Shown piece after piece: positions 35,521 through 44,497 of a stretch of DNA of 64,000 nucleotides. The translations under genes and the position numbers were made by a program. This DNA is from Nitrosopumilus ureiphilus (GTDB lineage Archaea > Thermoproteota > Nitrososphaeria > Nitrososphaerales > Nitrosopumilaceae). The number at the start of each line of letters is the position of its first letter. The first letter of the stretch is position 1. The DNA lies in the NCBI RefSeq assembly GCF_013407185.1, contig NZ_CP026995.1:809578-873577 (forward strand), written 5' to 3'. Below the pieces are notes generated by a model that was not told where the DNA came from, ran no database searches, and saw nothing but the letters and a program-made list of their open reading frames with translations.

Positions 35521-35682
35521 TCAATCATAATCTACAGTTACTCGTAGATCAATTTTGATTGGAACAGGATTACCATTTTCATCAATTAAATTAGAAGGCG
35601 CATCAACAAGGCCATAACCACTTAAACAATTCACTTTCTCAATAAACTGTACTACCAAGGTCCCTCGAATGTAATAATTTGG
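35521..35682 (-). pseudogene. C-terminal remnant of a secreted-type protein
   Basis: The minus strand is open for 54 codons (RGTLVVQFIEKVNCLSGYG ... LRVTVDYD) with protein-like composition but no start codon; a stop precedes it. It looks like the 3' end of a truncated gene. Confidence 0.4.
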
Positions 35683-35712
35683 TTATTTTTCTGATTCTCA
35701 CATCTGACTTGT

Positions 35713-36042
35713 TCATCTTATGGAATTAGTTCTTCTATCATATTCTAAACTTAATTGTAATGTATTGTATGACTCAAAATTCATTGCAGTAATTTCCAAT
35801 CTCCCATAACCATCCCCATACGAATCAAAATATTCTCCATTTTCAGGATATTTGTCAATAAACGCCTTGTAAGATTTGGTTTCATAAAACAGCGCTTTTA
35901 TTTCTTCATCAGACTTGCCAGGAAGTACATCATCCCAATTATTTTCTATTTGGTTTACAATATGAGGCATGATACTGATTACAAACAATACAAAAATTGA
36001 ACAAGCAATTGCCATTCCCATGTAAATTGCAATTTTAGACAA
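35713..36042 (-). CDS. Membrane-anchored hypothetical protein
   Basis: A 109-aa protein with an N-terminal helix (IYMGMAIACSIFVLFVISIM) and an outer or inner polar domain rich in Tyr and acidic residues (YPENGEYFDSYGDGYGRLEIT). Probably membrane-anchored. No family recognised. Confidence 0.6.
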   Translation of the reverse strand: MSKIAIYMGMAIACSIFVLFVISIMPHIVNQIENNWDDVLPGKSDEEIKALFYETKSYKAFIDKYPENGEYFDSYGDGYGRLEITAMNFESYNTLQLSLEYDRRTNSIR

Positions 36043-36202
36043 TGTTTCCGTATATCATAACATCCTAGAGAAATGATTATTCATGTGCATGATGACTAAA
36101 AATATTTTTTATAACGTTTGATAAAATCTCAATTTTATCAAATCCATACAGATTTGTAACATGCAGTTACAAGTACTAACTGATTCAAATTAATCGAGAG
36201 AT

Positions 36203-36949
36203 ATGAATCTACGATCAGATCTCTTAACAAGGTTTAGTTGGCAAAAGTGTAGACACTACTTTAATATAATTAGCAATTTTTTCCAAATCAGAAACCCATT
36301 GCTTGTAATTTTTGACGTTGAAGGTGTTTTATATGATGAAGAATATCTTCCCATTCTCGCAGAAAAACTCCACAAAGAATCTGAGATATGGGAAATTACT
36401 AAACAAGGAATTCAAGGTAAAATCAATTGGGAAGATGGTTTGAGAACAAGAGTTGCTGCTCTTAGGGGTCTTGATGAAAAAACATGTCAGGAAGTTGCTG
36501 ACGCATTACCAATTATGACTGGTGCAAAAGAGTTGTGTAGAGTCTTAAAATCTGCTGGTTGGAAACTCATGGCAGTTTCTGGAGGTTTTACATTAATGAT
36601 GGATAGATTACAAAAAGAATTGGACCTTGATTATGTTTTTGCAAATGAATTAAAATTCAAAGATGGAAAACTAGATGACGTTGTAATCCATGTTGATTCT
36701 GATAAATCCAAATCTGCCAAAATAAAAATTGCAGAATGGGGAGAGAAAAAAGAAGATATTGTCTGTGTGGTGGATGGGGCAAATGATGTTAAATTATTTG
36801 ACATTTGTGGCTTGGGCATTGCTTATAGAGCTCAGGATTTAGTAAAGGATTTGGCTACCACTACTTTGGAAGAAAAAGATCTCTCAAAGGTTTTAGATAT
36901 TATTAACAAACATTACAAAATGGAATTGGAAACAATCACTCCTGCCTAA
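36203..36949 (+). CDS. HAD-family phosphatase, phosphoserine phosphatase-like
   Basis: A 248-aa HAD hydrolase resembling SerB. Motif I is FDVEGVL (Asp38, Glu40): the nucleophile Asp is kept but the second Asp of DxD is Glu. Motif II is MAVSGGFT, and motif III/IV is KKEDIVCVVDGANDVKLF. The Ser-Gly-Gly-Phe and cap region fit phosphoserine phosphatase. It has a 33-residue N-terminal extension compared with usual SerB. The Glu may lower activity or be a normal variant in this lineage. Confidence 0.8.
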   Translation: MNLRSDLLTRFSWQKCRHYFNIISNFFQIRNPLLVIFDVEGVLYDEEYLPILAEKLHKESEIWEITKQGIQGKINWEDGLRTRVAALRGLDEKTCQEVADALPIMTGAKELCRVLKSAGWKLMAVSGGFTLMMDRLQKELDLDYVFANELKFKDGKLDDVVIHVDSDKSKSAKIKIAEWGEKKEDIVCVVDGANDVKLFDICGLGIAYRAQDLVKDLATTTLEEKDLSKVLDIINKHYKMELETITPA

Positions 36950-36983
36950 ACAATTTTTTAGGTCGTCTTTTTAGTTATTTTAC

Positions 36984-37709
36984 TTGCAAATTATCCCAAT
37001 TCTCATTGAAAAAGAAATTGAACCCTTAGATGATATATCTGAACTAGTCTTGAAATCTTGCGAATTAAATGATGGTGACATAATTGTTATTGCACAAAAA
37101 ATAATTTCAAAACAAGAAGGAAGAATTGTTAATTTATCTACTGTAGTTCCTTCATTACTATCCCAAGGAATTGGGTCTCAATATCAAAAGGATCCTCGCT
37201 TAATTGAATTAATTTTATCTGAAACAAAACGAATAGTCAGAATGAAAAACGGGATATTGATTGTTGAAACAAAAAATGGATTTATTTGTGCAAATGCAGG
37301 TATTGATGAAAGTAATGTACAAAAAGGATATGCTACTTTATTGCCCATAAATTCTGATATTTCTGCAGAATCAATTCGTTACAATATACTAAAACAAACT
37401 AACAAAAATGTGGCAGTCATTATTTCTGATACTTTTGGTAGGCCTTTCCGCATGGGTCAAACTAATTGTGCAATAGGCATTTCTGGATTAAATCCCATAA
37501 TTGATTATGCTGGAACATTTGATTCTTTTCAAAAGATTCTACGTGTTACTGCAATTGCTGTAGCAGATGAGCTTTCTTCTGCAGCAGAATTGGTGATGGG
37601 AAAAGCCTTGAAATCCCCAATCGCAATAATTCGTAATTATTCATTTGAAATTGAAGAACATGTTATTGATGAATTAATTCGTCCAGAACACGAGGATCTT
37701 TTTAGATAA
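36984..37709 (+). CDS. cofE: Coenzyme F420-0:L-glutamate ligase CofE
   Basis: Adds glutamates to F420-0 using GTP, the last step of F420 synthesis. The 241-aa protein has VIAQKIISKQEGRIV near residue 35, ICANAGIDESNV near 110 and ISDTFGRPFRMGQTN near 150, all typical CofE motifs. Starts at TTG 36984. It completes the F420 set with cofD-cofC at 1623-3183; cofG/cofH are not in the window. Confidence 0.93.
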   Translation: MQIIPILIEKEIEPLDDISELVLKSCELNDGDIIVIAQKIISKQEGRIVNLSTVVPSLLSQGIGSQYQKDPRLIELILSETKRIVRMKNGILIVETKNGFICANAGIDESNVQKGYATLLPINSDISAESIRYNILKQTNKNVAVIISDTFGRPFRMGQTNCAIGISGLNPIIDYAGTFDSFQKILRVTAIAVADELSSAAELVMGKALKSPIAIIRNYSFEIEEHVIDELIRPEHEDLFR

Positions 37710-37755
37710 TTCCTTTGTTTTCAATAGGATTATAATCTAAAGAAGAAAATTTCAT

Positions 37756-38676
37756 ATGAAAATGACAATTAATGCTGAATTACACTGTCATAATTCATTT
37801 TCAAATTTTCATGTTGGTGAAGAAGAGCCTCCATACGATTGTAATGTCTCAATAAGAGATCAACTTGATCGTTCATATAATTTAGGATTAGATGCAATTT
37901 TTGTAACAAATCATAACACCCTTGATGGATATCATCAATTACTTGAATACAAAAATGATCATGAAAAATTCAAAAAAATGGATGTTTTTCCAGCTGAGGA
38001 GATTACAATCGATAATGGGGCACATGTCTTGGCCTATGGAATTCATGATCAAATCCCTGCAGGAATTTCTCTTGAAGAAGTTATTGATAAAGTAAGAGAT
38101 CAGGGTGGAGTGTCATCTGCCCCTCATCCGTTTAGTCTTCTGGATGCATTACGCGATAATGCAAAAAAATGTGATATGGTTGAAGTTTTCAATAGTAACA
38201 ATGTTGACATCTTATCTAATGCTCGAGCAACCCAATTTGCATTGGATAACAACATGATTCAAGTTGCAGGTAGCGATTCACATGTCTTATCGACTCTTGG
38301 AAGATGTGTTAATGTAATTGATTCTGAAAATAATCTTGATGATATTTTACAAGCAATGAAACATGGAAAAATCCATGTTTCTCAAACAGGGTATGCATTA
38401 CAATCAGAAACACTAGATCATCTGAAATACAAAATCAACAATTCCAAAGAATACTTGATTGACTATATTTCTGAACATTATCCAAATACAAAATGGCTTT
38501 TAACATTATTACTGAGAGTTTATGATTCAAATCAAAATAGTCACATGTGGTCTTTATTCTACAAAATTGCAATCTATTTGATGAGAAGAATTTCACAAAA
38601 AATCAATTTTCAAAATCAGGATCCAAGTTTTATGAAAGATAGACATCTGGCTACCATGTTCAAAATGGCATTGTGA
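37756..38676 (+). CDS. PHP-domain metal-dependent phosphoesterase
   Basis: A 306-aa protein with a complete PHP metal site: ELHCHNSFS (His-x-His), FVTNHNT, FPAEEIT, SAPHPF and AGSDSHV. PHP enzymes hydrolyse phosphoesters, but the substrate is unknown. The last 90 residues are a Lys/Asn-rich helical extension not typical of the domain. A TTATAATC box lies about 28 nt before the ATG. Confidence 0.85.
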   Translation: MKMTINAELHCHNSFSNFHVGEEEPPYDCNVSIRDQLDRSYNLGLDAIFVTNHNTLDGYHQLLEYKNDHEKFKKMDVFPAEEITIDNGAHVLAYGIHDQIPAGISLEEVIDKVRDQGGVSSAPHPFSLLDALRDNAKKCDMVEVFNSNNVDILSNARATQFALDNNMIQVAGSDSHVLSTLGRCVNVIDSENNLDDILQAMKHGKIHVSQTGYALQSETLDHLKYKINNSKEYLIDYISEHYPNTKWLLTLLLRVYDSNQNSHMWSLFYKIAIYLMRRISQKINFQNQDPSFMKDRHLATMFKMAL

Positions 38677-38746
38677 ATTAAAGTAGGACAAGCTAAACTC
38701 AAATAGATTTTAATATGACAAAACGTCCTTGATGAATTAGATATCG

Positions 38747-38983
38747 ATGTCTGAATCTACTGAAAAAAAATTAGACGCAACTGGATTGTTTTGCCCAGAA
38801 CCTGTGTTTAGAACAAAAATTGAAATCGAACGAATGCAAGTTGGTGAAACATTAACTGTGTCTGCAGATGATCCTGCTGCTGAAGATGATATCTCTAGAT
38901 GGGTTACAAGAAACGGTCATGAATTATTACATTTATCCAAAGATGGCGATGTTATAACATTTCAAATTAAAAAGGTGAAATAG
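38747..38983 (+). CDS. tusA: TusA-like sulfurtransferase
   Basis: A 78-aa sulfur carrier of the TusA/SirA family with the CPEP motif (Cys16 carries persulfide) in LDATGLFCPEPVFRTKIEIE. It passes sulfur in tRNA thiolation and cofactor assembly. Only 8 nt separate it from the downstream cysteine synthase, so the pair is an operon. Symbol is by family. Confidence 0.9.
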   Translation: MSESTEKKLDATGLFCPEPVFRTKIEIERMQVGETLTVSADDPAAEDDISRWVTRNGHELLHLSKDGDVITFQIKKVK

Positions 38984-38991
38984 CCAGAATA

Positions 38992-39984
38992 ATGACTACT
39001 GTAACTGATACAGATGTCTTGAGTCGTGTGGGAAATACTCCACTTGTAAAACTGAATTCCCTTTCTCATGGTAATGTTGAATATTTTGCAAAACTGGAAG
39101 GTCATAATCCATTTGGTTCTGTAAAGGACAGAGCGGCATATTGGATGATTAAAGACGGTGAAGAACGAGGAATTTTAACAAAAGGGAAAAGCATAATCAT
39201 TGAACCAACTTCTGGTAATACTGGAATTGCGTTAACTGGTATTGCAAATGTATTGGGTTACAAAGTTGAGATAGTAATTCCTGAAAAAGCCAGCAATGAA
39301 ACCAAGGATATCATTAGAAGTCTTGGCGCAAAAGTATTTGAGACAAGTGATGATTTATGTCCTAAAGTTGGGGCTGGAACAGATCAAAGTATTGCATTAG
39401 CTACATCCATTGCATCATCCAGACCTGATACATATTATTCTCCCAATCAATATGCAAACGAGGCAAATTTCAAGGGTCATTATGTTGGAACTGGTCCTGA
39501 AATTTGGAAACAAACTGAGGGAAAAGTGACTCATTTCTTTACAGGTGTTGGTACTGGTGGGACCATTACAGGTATTGGTACTTTTCTTAAAGAAAAAAAT
39601 CCTAATGTAAAGATCATTGGTTGTCAACCCCAGCAAAATCATTTGATTCAGGGATGGAGAAACTTTGAAGAGTCTGCAAAACCCGATTTGTTTTTAAAAC
39701 GAGAAGATGTTGTAGATGATTGGGTTTCTGTTGATAACAAAGAAGCATTTTCTGTAGTAAAAGAAGTATTTGAAAAAGATCGACTCTTGATTAGTCCTTC
39801 ATCTGCAGCAGTTTATGCATGTATGAAGAAATATCCTATTGAAGGCACTGCATGTGTGGTAGGAATTTTTGCTGATGATGGGCGAAAGTTCAAGAGTGTT
39901 TATGCTGCACAAAATGTCATGTCTGAAGAAGAATTTGAACATTCTTTGAAAGAGGCAAAATACATGTCTGATTTAGCATATTAG
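38992..39984 (+). CDS. Cysteine synthase family (O-acetylserine/O-phosphoserine sulfhydrylase)
   Basis: A 330-aa PLP enzyme making Cys from an activated Ser and sulfide (or a sulfur carrier). The PLP Lys45 is in FGSVKDRA, the substrate loop is PTSGNTG, and the phosphate loop is GVGTGGTITG. Archaeal members may use O-phosphoserine; the residues seen do not settle which. Its pairing with TusA suggests carrier-bound sulfur as a possible donor (inference). Confidence 0.92.
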   Translation: MTTVTDTDVLSRVGNTPLVKLNSLSHGNVEYFAKLEGHNPFGSVKDRAAYWMIKDGEERGILTKGKSIIIEPTSGNTGIALTGIANVLGYKVEIVIPEKASNETKDIIRSLGAKVFETSDDLCPKVGAGTDQSIALATSIASSRPDTYYSPNQYANEANFKGHYVGTGPEIWKQTEGKVTHFFTGVGTGGTITGIGTFLKEKNPNVKIIGCQPQQNHLIQGWRNFEESAKPDLFLKREDVVDDWVSVDNKEAFSVVKEVFEKDRLLISPSSAAVYACMKKYPIEGTACVVGIFADDGRKFKSVYAAQNVMSEEEFEHSLKEAKYMSDLAY

Positions 39985-39987
39985 GTG

Positions 39988-40458
39988 TTATTCTACTATT
40001 CTCTTTAATTCATTTTGATAAAAATCCCTAAATGATGTGTTCATTTCTCTTTCATGATTGAGGCATTTGTTGCTTTGTTCAGTGATTTTGTTTTTAATAT
40101 CTTTACTCCATTGACTTTGCTGTTTGTCTTTAGGATCTGTAATTGATGGGTTATCTTTGATTTTCTGCATGATTTCTAATAATTCTAATCCGAGTTGTCT
40201 AAATTTACTTGTACGTAAAAGAAACATTTGAGATTCTTCTGTGTTAATCAAATTCATCATGGCGTGAACTTGATTATAATATTCTAAAGATTTATCATTA
40301 TATTTTCTGAATTCATTCATTCTTTGCTCCCAATATTCTTTGGATGGTTTTGCTTCTACCTTGTAACTGAACTTAATTTCTGCTAATTCTACTCCTAATT
40401 CTGCTAGTTTTCCACTAATTTTATTAATTGATTTTTTTAGATTCTCTGTATCACTCAT
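39988..40458 (-). CDS. Coiled-coil hypothetical protein
   Basis: A 156-aa helical, charged protein (MSDTENLKKSINKISGKLAEL ...), probably coiled-coil. The ATG at 40458 is preferred over the in-frame start 24 nt upstream. It ends 3 nt after the convergent cysteine synthase and shares a strand with the next two genes. No family recognised. Confidence 0.6.
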   Translation of the reverse strand: MSDTENLKKSINKISGKLAELGVELAEIKFSYKVEAKPSKEYWEQRMNEFRKYNDKSLEYYNQVHAMMNLINTEESQMFLLRTSKFRQLGLELLEIMQKIKDNPSITDPKDKQQSQWSKDIKNKITEQSNKCLNHEREMNTSFRDFYQNELKRIVE

Positions 40459-40488
40459 AGTATGCTGTCTCTTTACTTGCAAAATAGT

Positions 40489-40704
40489 TTAAACTTTTAA
40501 TTTGTTCCATTCTTCTCTAGATTTTTTAGAATATTCTATCATACAATTTTCACAGAGTGAATCCCATTCATCAATTCCTAATTTTTTAAAATACTCTAGA
40601 GACCATTTGTATGTTGGAATTTTTCTATATTGGAATTGCTGAATTGTAAAGATATTTTTCTGTTGAAATTTTTTTAGACATTTTTTACATTGTGCATTTT
40701 TCAT
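40489..40704 (-). CDS. Small Cys-rich protein
   Basis: A 71-aa protein with CKKC and CENC pairs about 40 residues apart, separated by an aromatic-rich helical part (FQYRKIPTYKWSLEYFKKLG). A zinc site is likely. Its start overlaps the trxB stop by 4 nt, so it is co-transcribed with thioredoxin reductase. Confidence 0.6.
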   Translation of the reverse strand: MKNAQCKKCLKKFQQKNIFTIQQFQYRKIPTYKWSLEYFKKLGIDEWDSLCENCMIEYSKKSREEWNKLKV

Positions 40705-41705
40705 TCTTTCTTATCTGCACTTTCTGTTAGATATTTGTCAACATCAATTGCTGCCATACATCCATACCCTGCAGCAGTAACTGCTTGTCTATAATTTCTA
40801 TCGTGGACATCCCCCGCTGCAAAAACCCCTTCAATATTTGTATGGGTTTTATTTTTTAAGACAATATAACCTTCATCATCTAAATCAATTTGATCTTTGA
40901 ATAATTTTGTATTTGGCTCATGGCCTATTGCAATAAAAAGACCTCCAGCATCAATTGTTGTTTCTTCATTTGTTTTTAGATTTTTTAGAATCACTTGTTG
41001 CATTTTCTGATCTCCTTTGATGTCTATTACTACTGAGTCCCAATGAATTCTTATTTTTTCATTATTCAATGCACGCTCTTGCATTACTTTGCTTGCACGC
41101 AATTCATCTCTTCTATGTACAATGTGGACAGTTGTGGCAAATTTTGTAAGGAATGTTGCTTCTTCTATGGCGGAATCTCCTCCGCCAACTACGACTATTT
41201 CTTGATTTCTAAAGAATGGTCCATCACATGTTGCACAATACGAAACACCTTTCCCTGCAAATGTTTGCTCTCCGGCTAATCCCATTTTTCTTGGATTGGC
41301 ACCCGTTGCAATAATCACTGCACGTCCCTCATATTCCTCAGAAGCTGTTAAAACTTTGAACGGGCTTCGTCTAAAATCTATATCCACTGCTTCATCATCA
41401 ATAATTGTTGTTCCCATTCTTTGAGATTGTTTTCTCATGTCTATCATTAAATCTGGGCCCATAATCCCATTTTCAAATCCAGGATAATTTTCCACTTCTG
41501 TAGTGTTTACCAATTGACCTCCTGGAAGTATTCCTGATAAAATTAAAGTGTCATAACCTGCCCTGGAGCAATAAATTCCTGCAGTATAACCTGATGGCCC
41601 TGCACCAATAATGATTACATCGAACTTTGTTCTGGTTTTGTCTGGTTTCATCGGATCGCTATCATTTGTTTCTAGTACCGTTGCACCTGCACCTGCTGCC
41701 ATCAT
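40701..41705 (-). CDS. trxB: Thioredoxin reductase
   Basis: A 334-aa FAD/NAD(P)H enzyme that reduces thioredoxin. FAD motif FDVIIIGAGPSGYTAGIY, active-site CATC in GVSYCATCDGPFF (a redox disulfide), NADPH motif VVVGGGDSAIEEA, and the C-terminal VFAAGDVHDRNYRQ. The N-terminal 25 residues before the FAD motif are extra; a start at the ATG in SDPMKPD is an alternative. Confidence 0.95.
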   Translation of the reverse strand: MMAAGAGATVLETNDSDPMKPDKTRTKFDVIIIGAGPSGYTAGIYCSRAGYDTLILSGILPGGQLVNTTEVENYPGFENGIMGPDLMIDMRKQSQRMGTTIIDDEAVDIDFRRSPFKVLTASEEYEGRAVIIATGANPRKMGLAGEQTFAGKGVSYCATCDGPFFRNQEIVVVGGGDSAIEEATFLTKFATTVHIVHRRDELRASKVMQERALNNEKIRIHWDSVVIDIKGDQKMQQVILKNLKTNEETTIDAGGLFIAIGHEPNTKLFKDQIDLDDEGYIVLKNKTHTNIEGVFAAGDVHDRNYRQAVTAAGYGCMAAIDVDKYLTESADKKE

Positions 41706-41755
41706 GATATTTGATAACTCTGTTTCAATAATTTAAGTGAATATCCTTTTTTTGA

Positions 41756-42193
41756 TTATTCATCTTTCATTCTCATAATAATTTGATCACATATTCTGCG
41801 CATTTCAGAGTCTGATCCGACACTAGATATTTTTACAATATCTGTAGTAGTCACTATTCCCACAATCTGATTGTTTTCTTTGACTGGGAGTTTGTGAATT
41901 AATTTTTCTTTCATCATTTCTGAAGCTTCCCAAATTGTTTCTTCAGGATCTATTGTAATTAATGGTGATGACATTACTTCTGAGATCTCTGTAAATAATG
42001 GTCTTCCTTCAGCAGCAACTTTTGTGACGAAATCTCGCTCAGTAATTATCCCAATTGGTTTGGAATTTTCTGTGACAATGACACAACCTATGTTTAATTT
42101 AGTCATGTTTTGTGCTGCTTCTTGTAATGATGTTGACTTGTCAGCGGTTAGCACATTTTTACTCATAATTTGATTTACAAATGTACTGTCCAT
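41756..42193 (-). CDS. CBS-domain pair protein
   Basis: A 145-aa stand-alone pair of CBS domains (MSKNVLTADKSTSLQEAAQN; VMSSPLITIDPEETIWEAS). CBS pairs bind adenosine nucleotides and sense energy state or redox signals. No partner domain. Near a USP and a larger CBS protein, suggesting a stress-sensing group. Confidence 0.9.
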   Translation of the reverse strand: MDSTFVNQIMSKNVLTADKSTSLQEAAQNMTKLNIGCVIVTENSKPIGIITERDFVTKVAAEGRPLFTEISEVMSSPLITIDPEETIWEASEMMKEKLIHKLPVKENNQIVGIVTTTDIVKISSVGSDSEMRRICDQIIMRMKDE

Positions 42194-42292
42194 AGTATTT
42201 TGTCATAATCCAATTATATGAGATAAATTCTAAATTATCACGATTGAAAATCAGTCAAGATAATCATTATGGTGTTATAAATTCCAAGTAGT

Positions 42293-42736
42293 TTGTGGAA
42301 GAATGTGGCAATTAAAACTAAGAAAATTCTAGTTCCACTTGATGGCTCAAAAAATTCAATTCGTGGTTTAGATATGGCCATTCATATTGCAAGACAATCT
42401 CATGGTACAATCGTTGCATTATCTATAAAATCTGTCCCTGGAATTTATGCAATTCATCCACTTGGTTTCTTGGATTTTAATTCAATGACTGAAGTAAAAA
42501 AAACTCTTGATGATGCAAAAATAAGATCTGCTAAAAAGGGAATTCAATTAACTGGAAAGGCAATAACAGGTGATCCTGGATATGATATTGCAAAATTTGC
42601 TAATAACAAGAAAAATGGAATTGATTTGGTTGTAATTGGAGCTCGTGGAAGAGGTTCTGCCAAAGAACTTTTCTTGGGAAGTGTCTCAAATTACGTTTTA
42701 CATAAATCCAAAAAGCCAATCTTGATTGTAAAATAA
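42293..42736 (+). CDS. Universal stress protein
   Basis: A 147-aa UspA-family protein with KKILVPLDGSKNSIRGLDMA and the ATP-binding loop VIGARGRGSAKELFLGSVSNYVL. The nucleotide-binding G-2x-G-9x-G(S/T) pattern is intact, so it probably binds ATP. It lies between two CBS-protein genes. Confidence 0.93.
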   Translation: MWKNVAIKTKKILVPLDGSKNSIRGLDMAIHIARQSHGTIVALSIKSVPGIYAIHPLGFLDFNSMTEVKKTLDDAKIRSAKKGIQLTGKAITGDPGYDIAKFANNKKNGIDLVVIGARGRGSAKELFLGSVSNYVLHKSKKPILIVK

Positions 42737-42738
42737 AT

Positions 42739-43596
42739 TTACACAGCTAATGCTGCTACTATGTCTGATTTTGTAATTATTCCTACCAATTTTGATTTTT
42801 TGACAACTGGCAAACCACTAATGTCATTTTTGATCATGCTGGTTATTGCATTTTTGACATCGTCATCCATATCGACTGTGATGGGGTTTGTTGCCATTAT
42901 GTCTGTGGCATGGAATGGAAAAAGATAACTCATTTGATTTGAATGAATTTCTTCCAAGCCCTTTTTGAATTTGTATTCTTGAACTTCTTTAGGGTCTGCT
43001 GATTCTGCAATCCATTGTGGTATTTTTGCAGGCACAAAATCTCTGAATGTAATGATTCCTACTGGCATTTGATTTCTTTGAATAATTACTCTTGATATGC
43101 CGTATTTTAGCAATAGGCTTTCTACGTGTAATATTGGATCGCTAGGGGAGGCAGTGATTAGATCTTTTTTCATAATTTTTGAAACTTTGAATGATGTTGA
43201 CTCTTTTGTAAGGAATGCTTTTACAAGATCTGTCTCAGTTACAATTCCTCGTAATGTGTTGTCATTATTTGTAATGATTACTAGGCTGATTCTGTGTTTC
43301 TTCATCATCTTTGCACATTCATTTACGGTATTGTCTCCAGTTAAGGTAAATAATTTCTTAGGGATGAACTCTTTTGCTTTTACAGAATTGATTGGTTTTG
43401 AACCTAATTCATAAATTTTTTTTGCAATGTCTTTTTCAGTAATTACTCCAATGGGTCTTTTCTTATCAACAACAATTACGCGTTTTACTTTGTTTTTTAA
43501 TAGGTGCTCCCTAGTTTTTAATAATGTGGCATTTGGATTAATTGTAATTGGCTTTGTGATTAATTCTGATAATTTTATATTTTTGACATCCAACAT
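42739..43596 (-). CDS. Four-CBS-domain protein
   Basis: A 285-aa protein with four CBS repeats (begins LITKPITINPNATLLKTREHL and ends DIMATNPITVDMDDDVKNA). Two Bateman modules would bind up to four nucleotides. No catalytic domain. Convergent with the USP gene with 2 bases between. Confidence 0.9.
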   Translation of the reverse strand: MLDVKNIKLSELITKPITINPNATLLKTREHLLKNKVKRVIVVDKKRPIGVITEKDIAKKIYELGSKPINSVKAKEFIPKKLFTLTGDNTVNECAKMMKKHRISLVIITNNDNTLRGIVTETDLVKAFLTKESTSFKVSKIMKKDLITASPSDPILHVESLLLKYGISRVIIQRNQMPVGIITFRDFVPAKIPQWIAESADPKEVQEYKFKKGLEEIHSNQMSYLFPFHATDIMATNPITVDMDDDVKNAITSMIKNDISGLPVVKKSKLVGIITKSDIVAALAV

Positions 43597-43703
43597 GTCT
43601 CTATTTTTGTATTTCTTAATTAAGTCTTAATACAATCATCATTGAATTTCATATTTGGTAATTACTGCGAAATATATTTACTTCTAGTTTACATGAATAT
43701 TAT

Positions 43704-44048
43704 ATGGCTGAACCAGTTCCTTTGTACGTAGTAGGATTATCTAAAGATGAACCTGCAAATGAAGTACTTTCTTCAAAGTTTGGTGCCGCTCTAGAAAAAG
43801 TCCAAAAAGTACTATCTCATATTATTGAGGCAAAAATTACAGTAGAATCTCAAAACCCTGAGGGATCAAGAACTCATTATGATGTTACTGCATCTGTCAA
43901 AACTTCTCAAAATACCCTAGTTTACACTGATTCTGGTTGGGATATTCTAAAAATAGCCGATGAATTGAGCCGGAAATTAGAAGGCGAATTATCAAAACGT
44001 GATGATAAACGTCAGAGAGAAAGTATTCGTAAAAAGGAAGAATTCTGA
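43704..44048 (+). CDS. HPF/S30EA-like ribosome-associated protein
   Basis: A 114-aa protein whose pattern (LEKVQKVLSHIIEAKITVE ... YDVTASVKTSQNTLVYTDSG ... KLEGELSKRDDKR) resembles the sigma-54 modulation/hibernation-promoting factor fold. Such factors stall ribosomes in resting cells. Its neighbours are USP and CBS genes, which fits a stress role. Assignment is by pattern only. Confidence 0.5.
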   Translation: MAEPVPLYVVGLSKDEPANEVLSSKFGAALEKVQKVLSHIIEAKITVESQNPEGSRTHYDVTASVKTSQNTLVYTDSGWDILKIADELSRKLEGELSKRDDKRQRESIRKKEEF

Positions 44049-44049
44049 A

Positions 44050-44481
44050 ATGTTTCAAAATATTCTTGTTCCTTTTGATCTGTCTGATCAATCGACTCGG
44101 GCCTTTAAAGTGGCTTTAGATGTGGCAAAAAAATATCAATCTAAAGTTACTCTTCTGACCTGCCTCGAGGGCGATGCGTGGCATCACAAATATTATGATT
44201 CAAGAGCAGATAAAGAGTTAATTAAAAAACAAAGCAAGGTTACAAAAAAGCATATTGAAAAACTCGAATCTTTTGCAGAAAAAAATAGCATTGCTATCAA
44301 ATCTCAAATTATTACTTCAAAATCTGTTGTAAATGATATTGTGACTTATGCAAAATCACGAAAACATGATCTTATTGTAATTGGTTCTCATGGAAGAAGT
44401 GGTTTTGACAAAGTTCTCTTAGGTAGTGTTGCAAATGGAGTATCTCAGAAAACTCGCTGCCCTGTTTTGATTGTAAAATAA
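44050..44481 (+). CDS. Universal stress protein
   Basis: A 143-aa USP (MFQNILVPFDLSDQSTRAF; ATP loop VIGSHGRSGFDKVLLGSVANGV). The ATG at 44050 lies 1 nt after the HPF-like stop; an upstream in-frame start would overlap that gene and adds no domain. Probably co-transcribed with the HPF-like gene. Confidence 0.93.
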   Translation: MFQNILVPFDLSDQSTRAFKVALDVAKKYQSKVTLLTCLEGDAWHHKYYDSRADKELIKKQSKVTKKHIEKLESFAEKNSIAIKSQIITSKSVVNDIVTYAKSRKHDLIVIGSHGRSGFDKVLLGSVANGVSQKTRCPVLIVK

Positions 44482-44497
44482 ACAGGTTGTATTTTAC

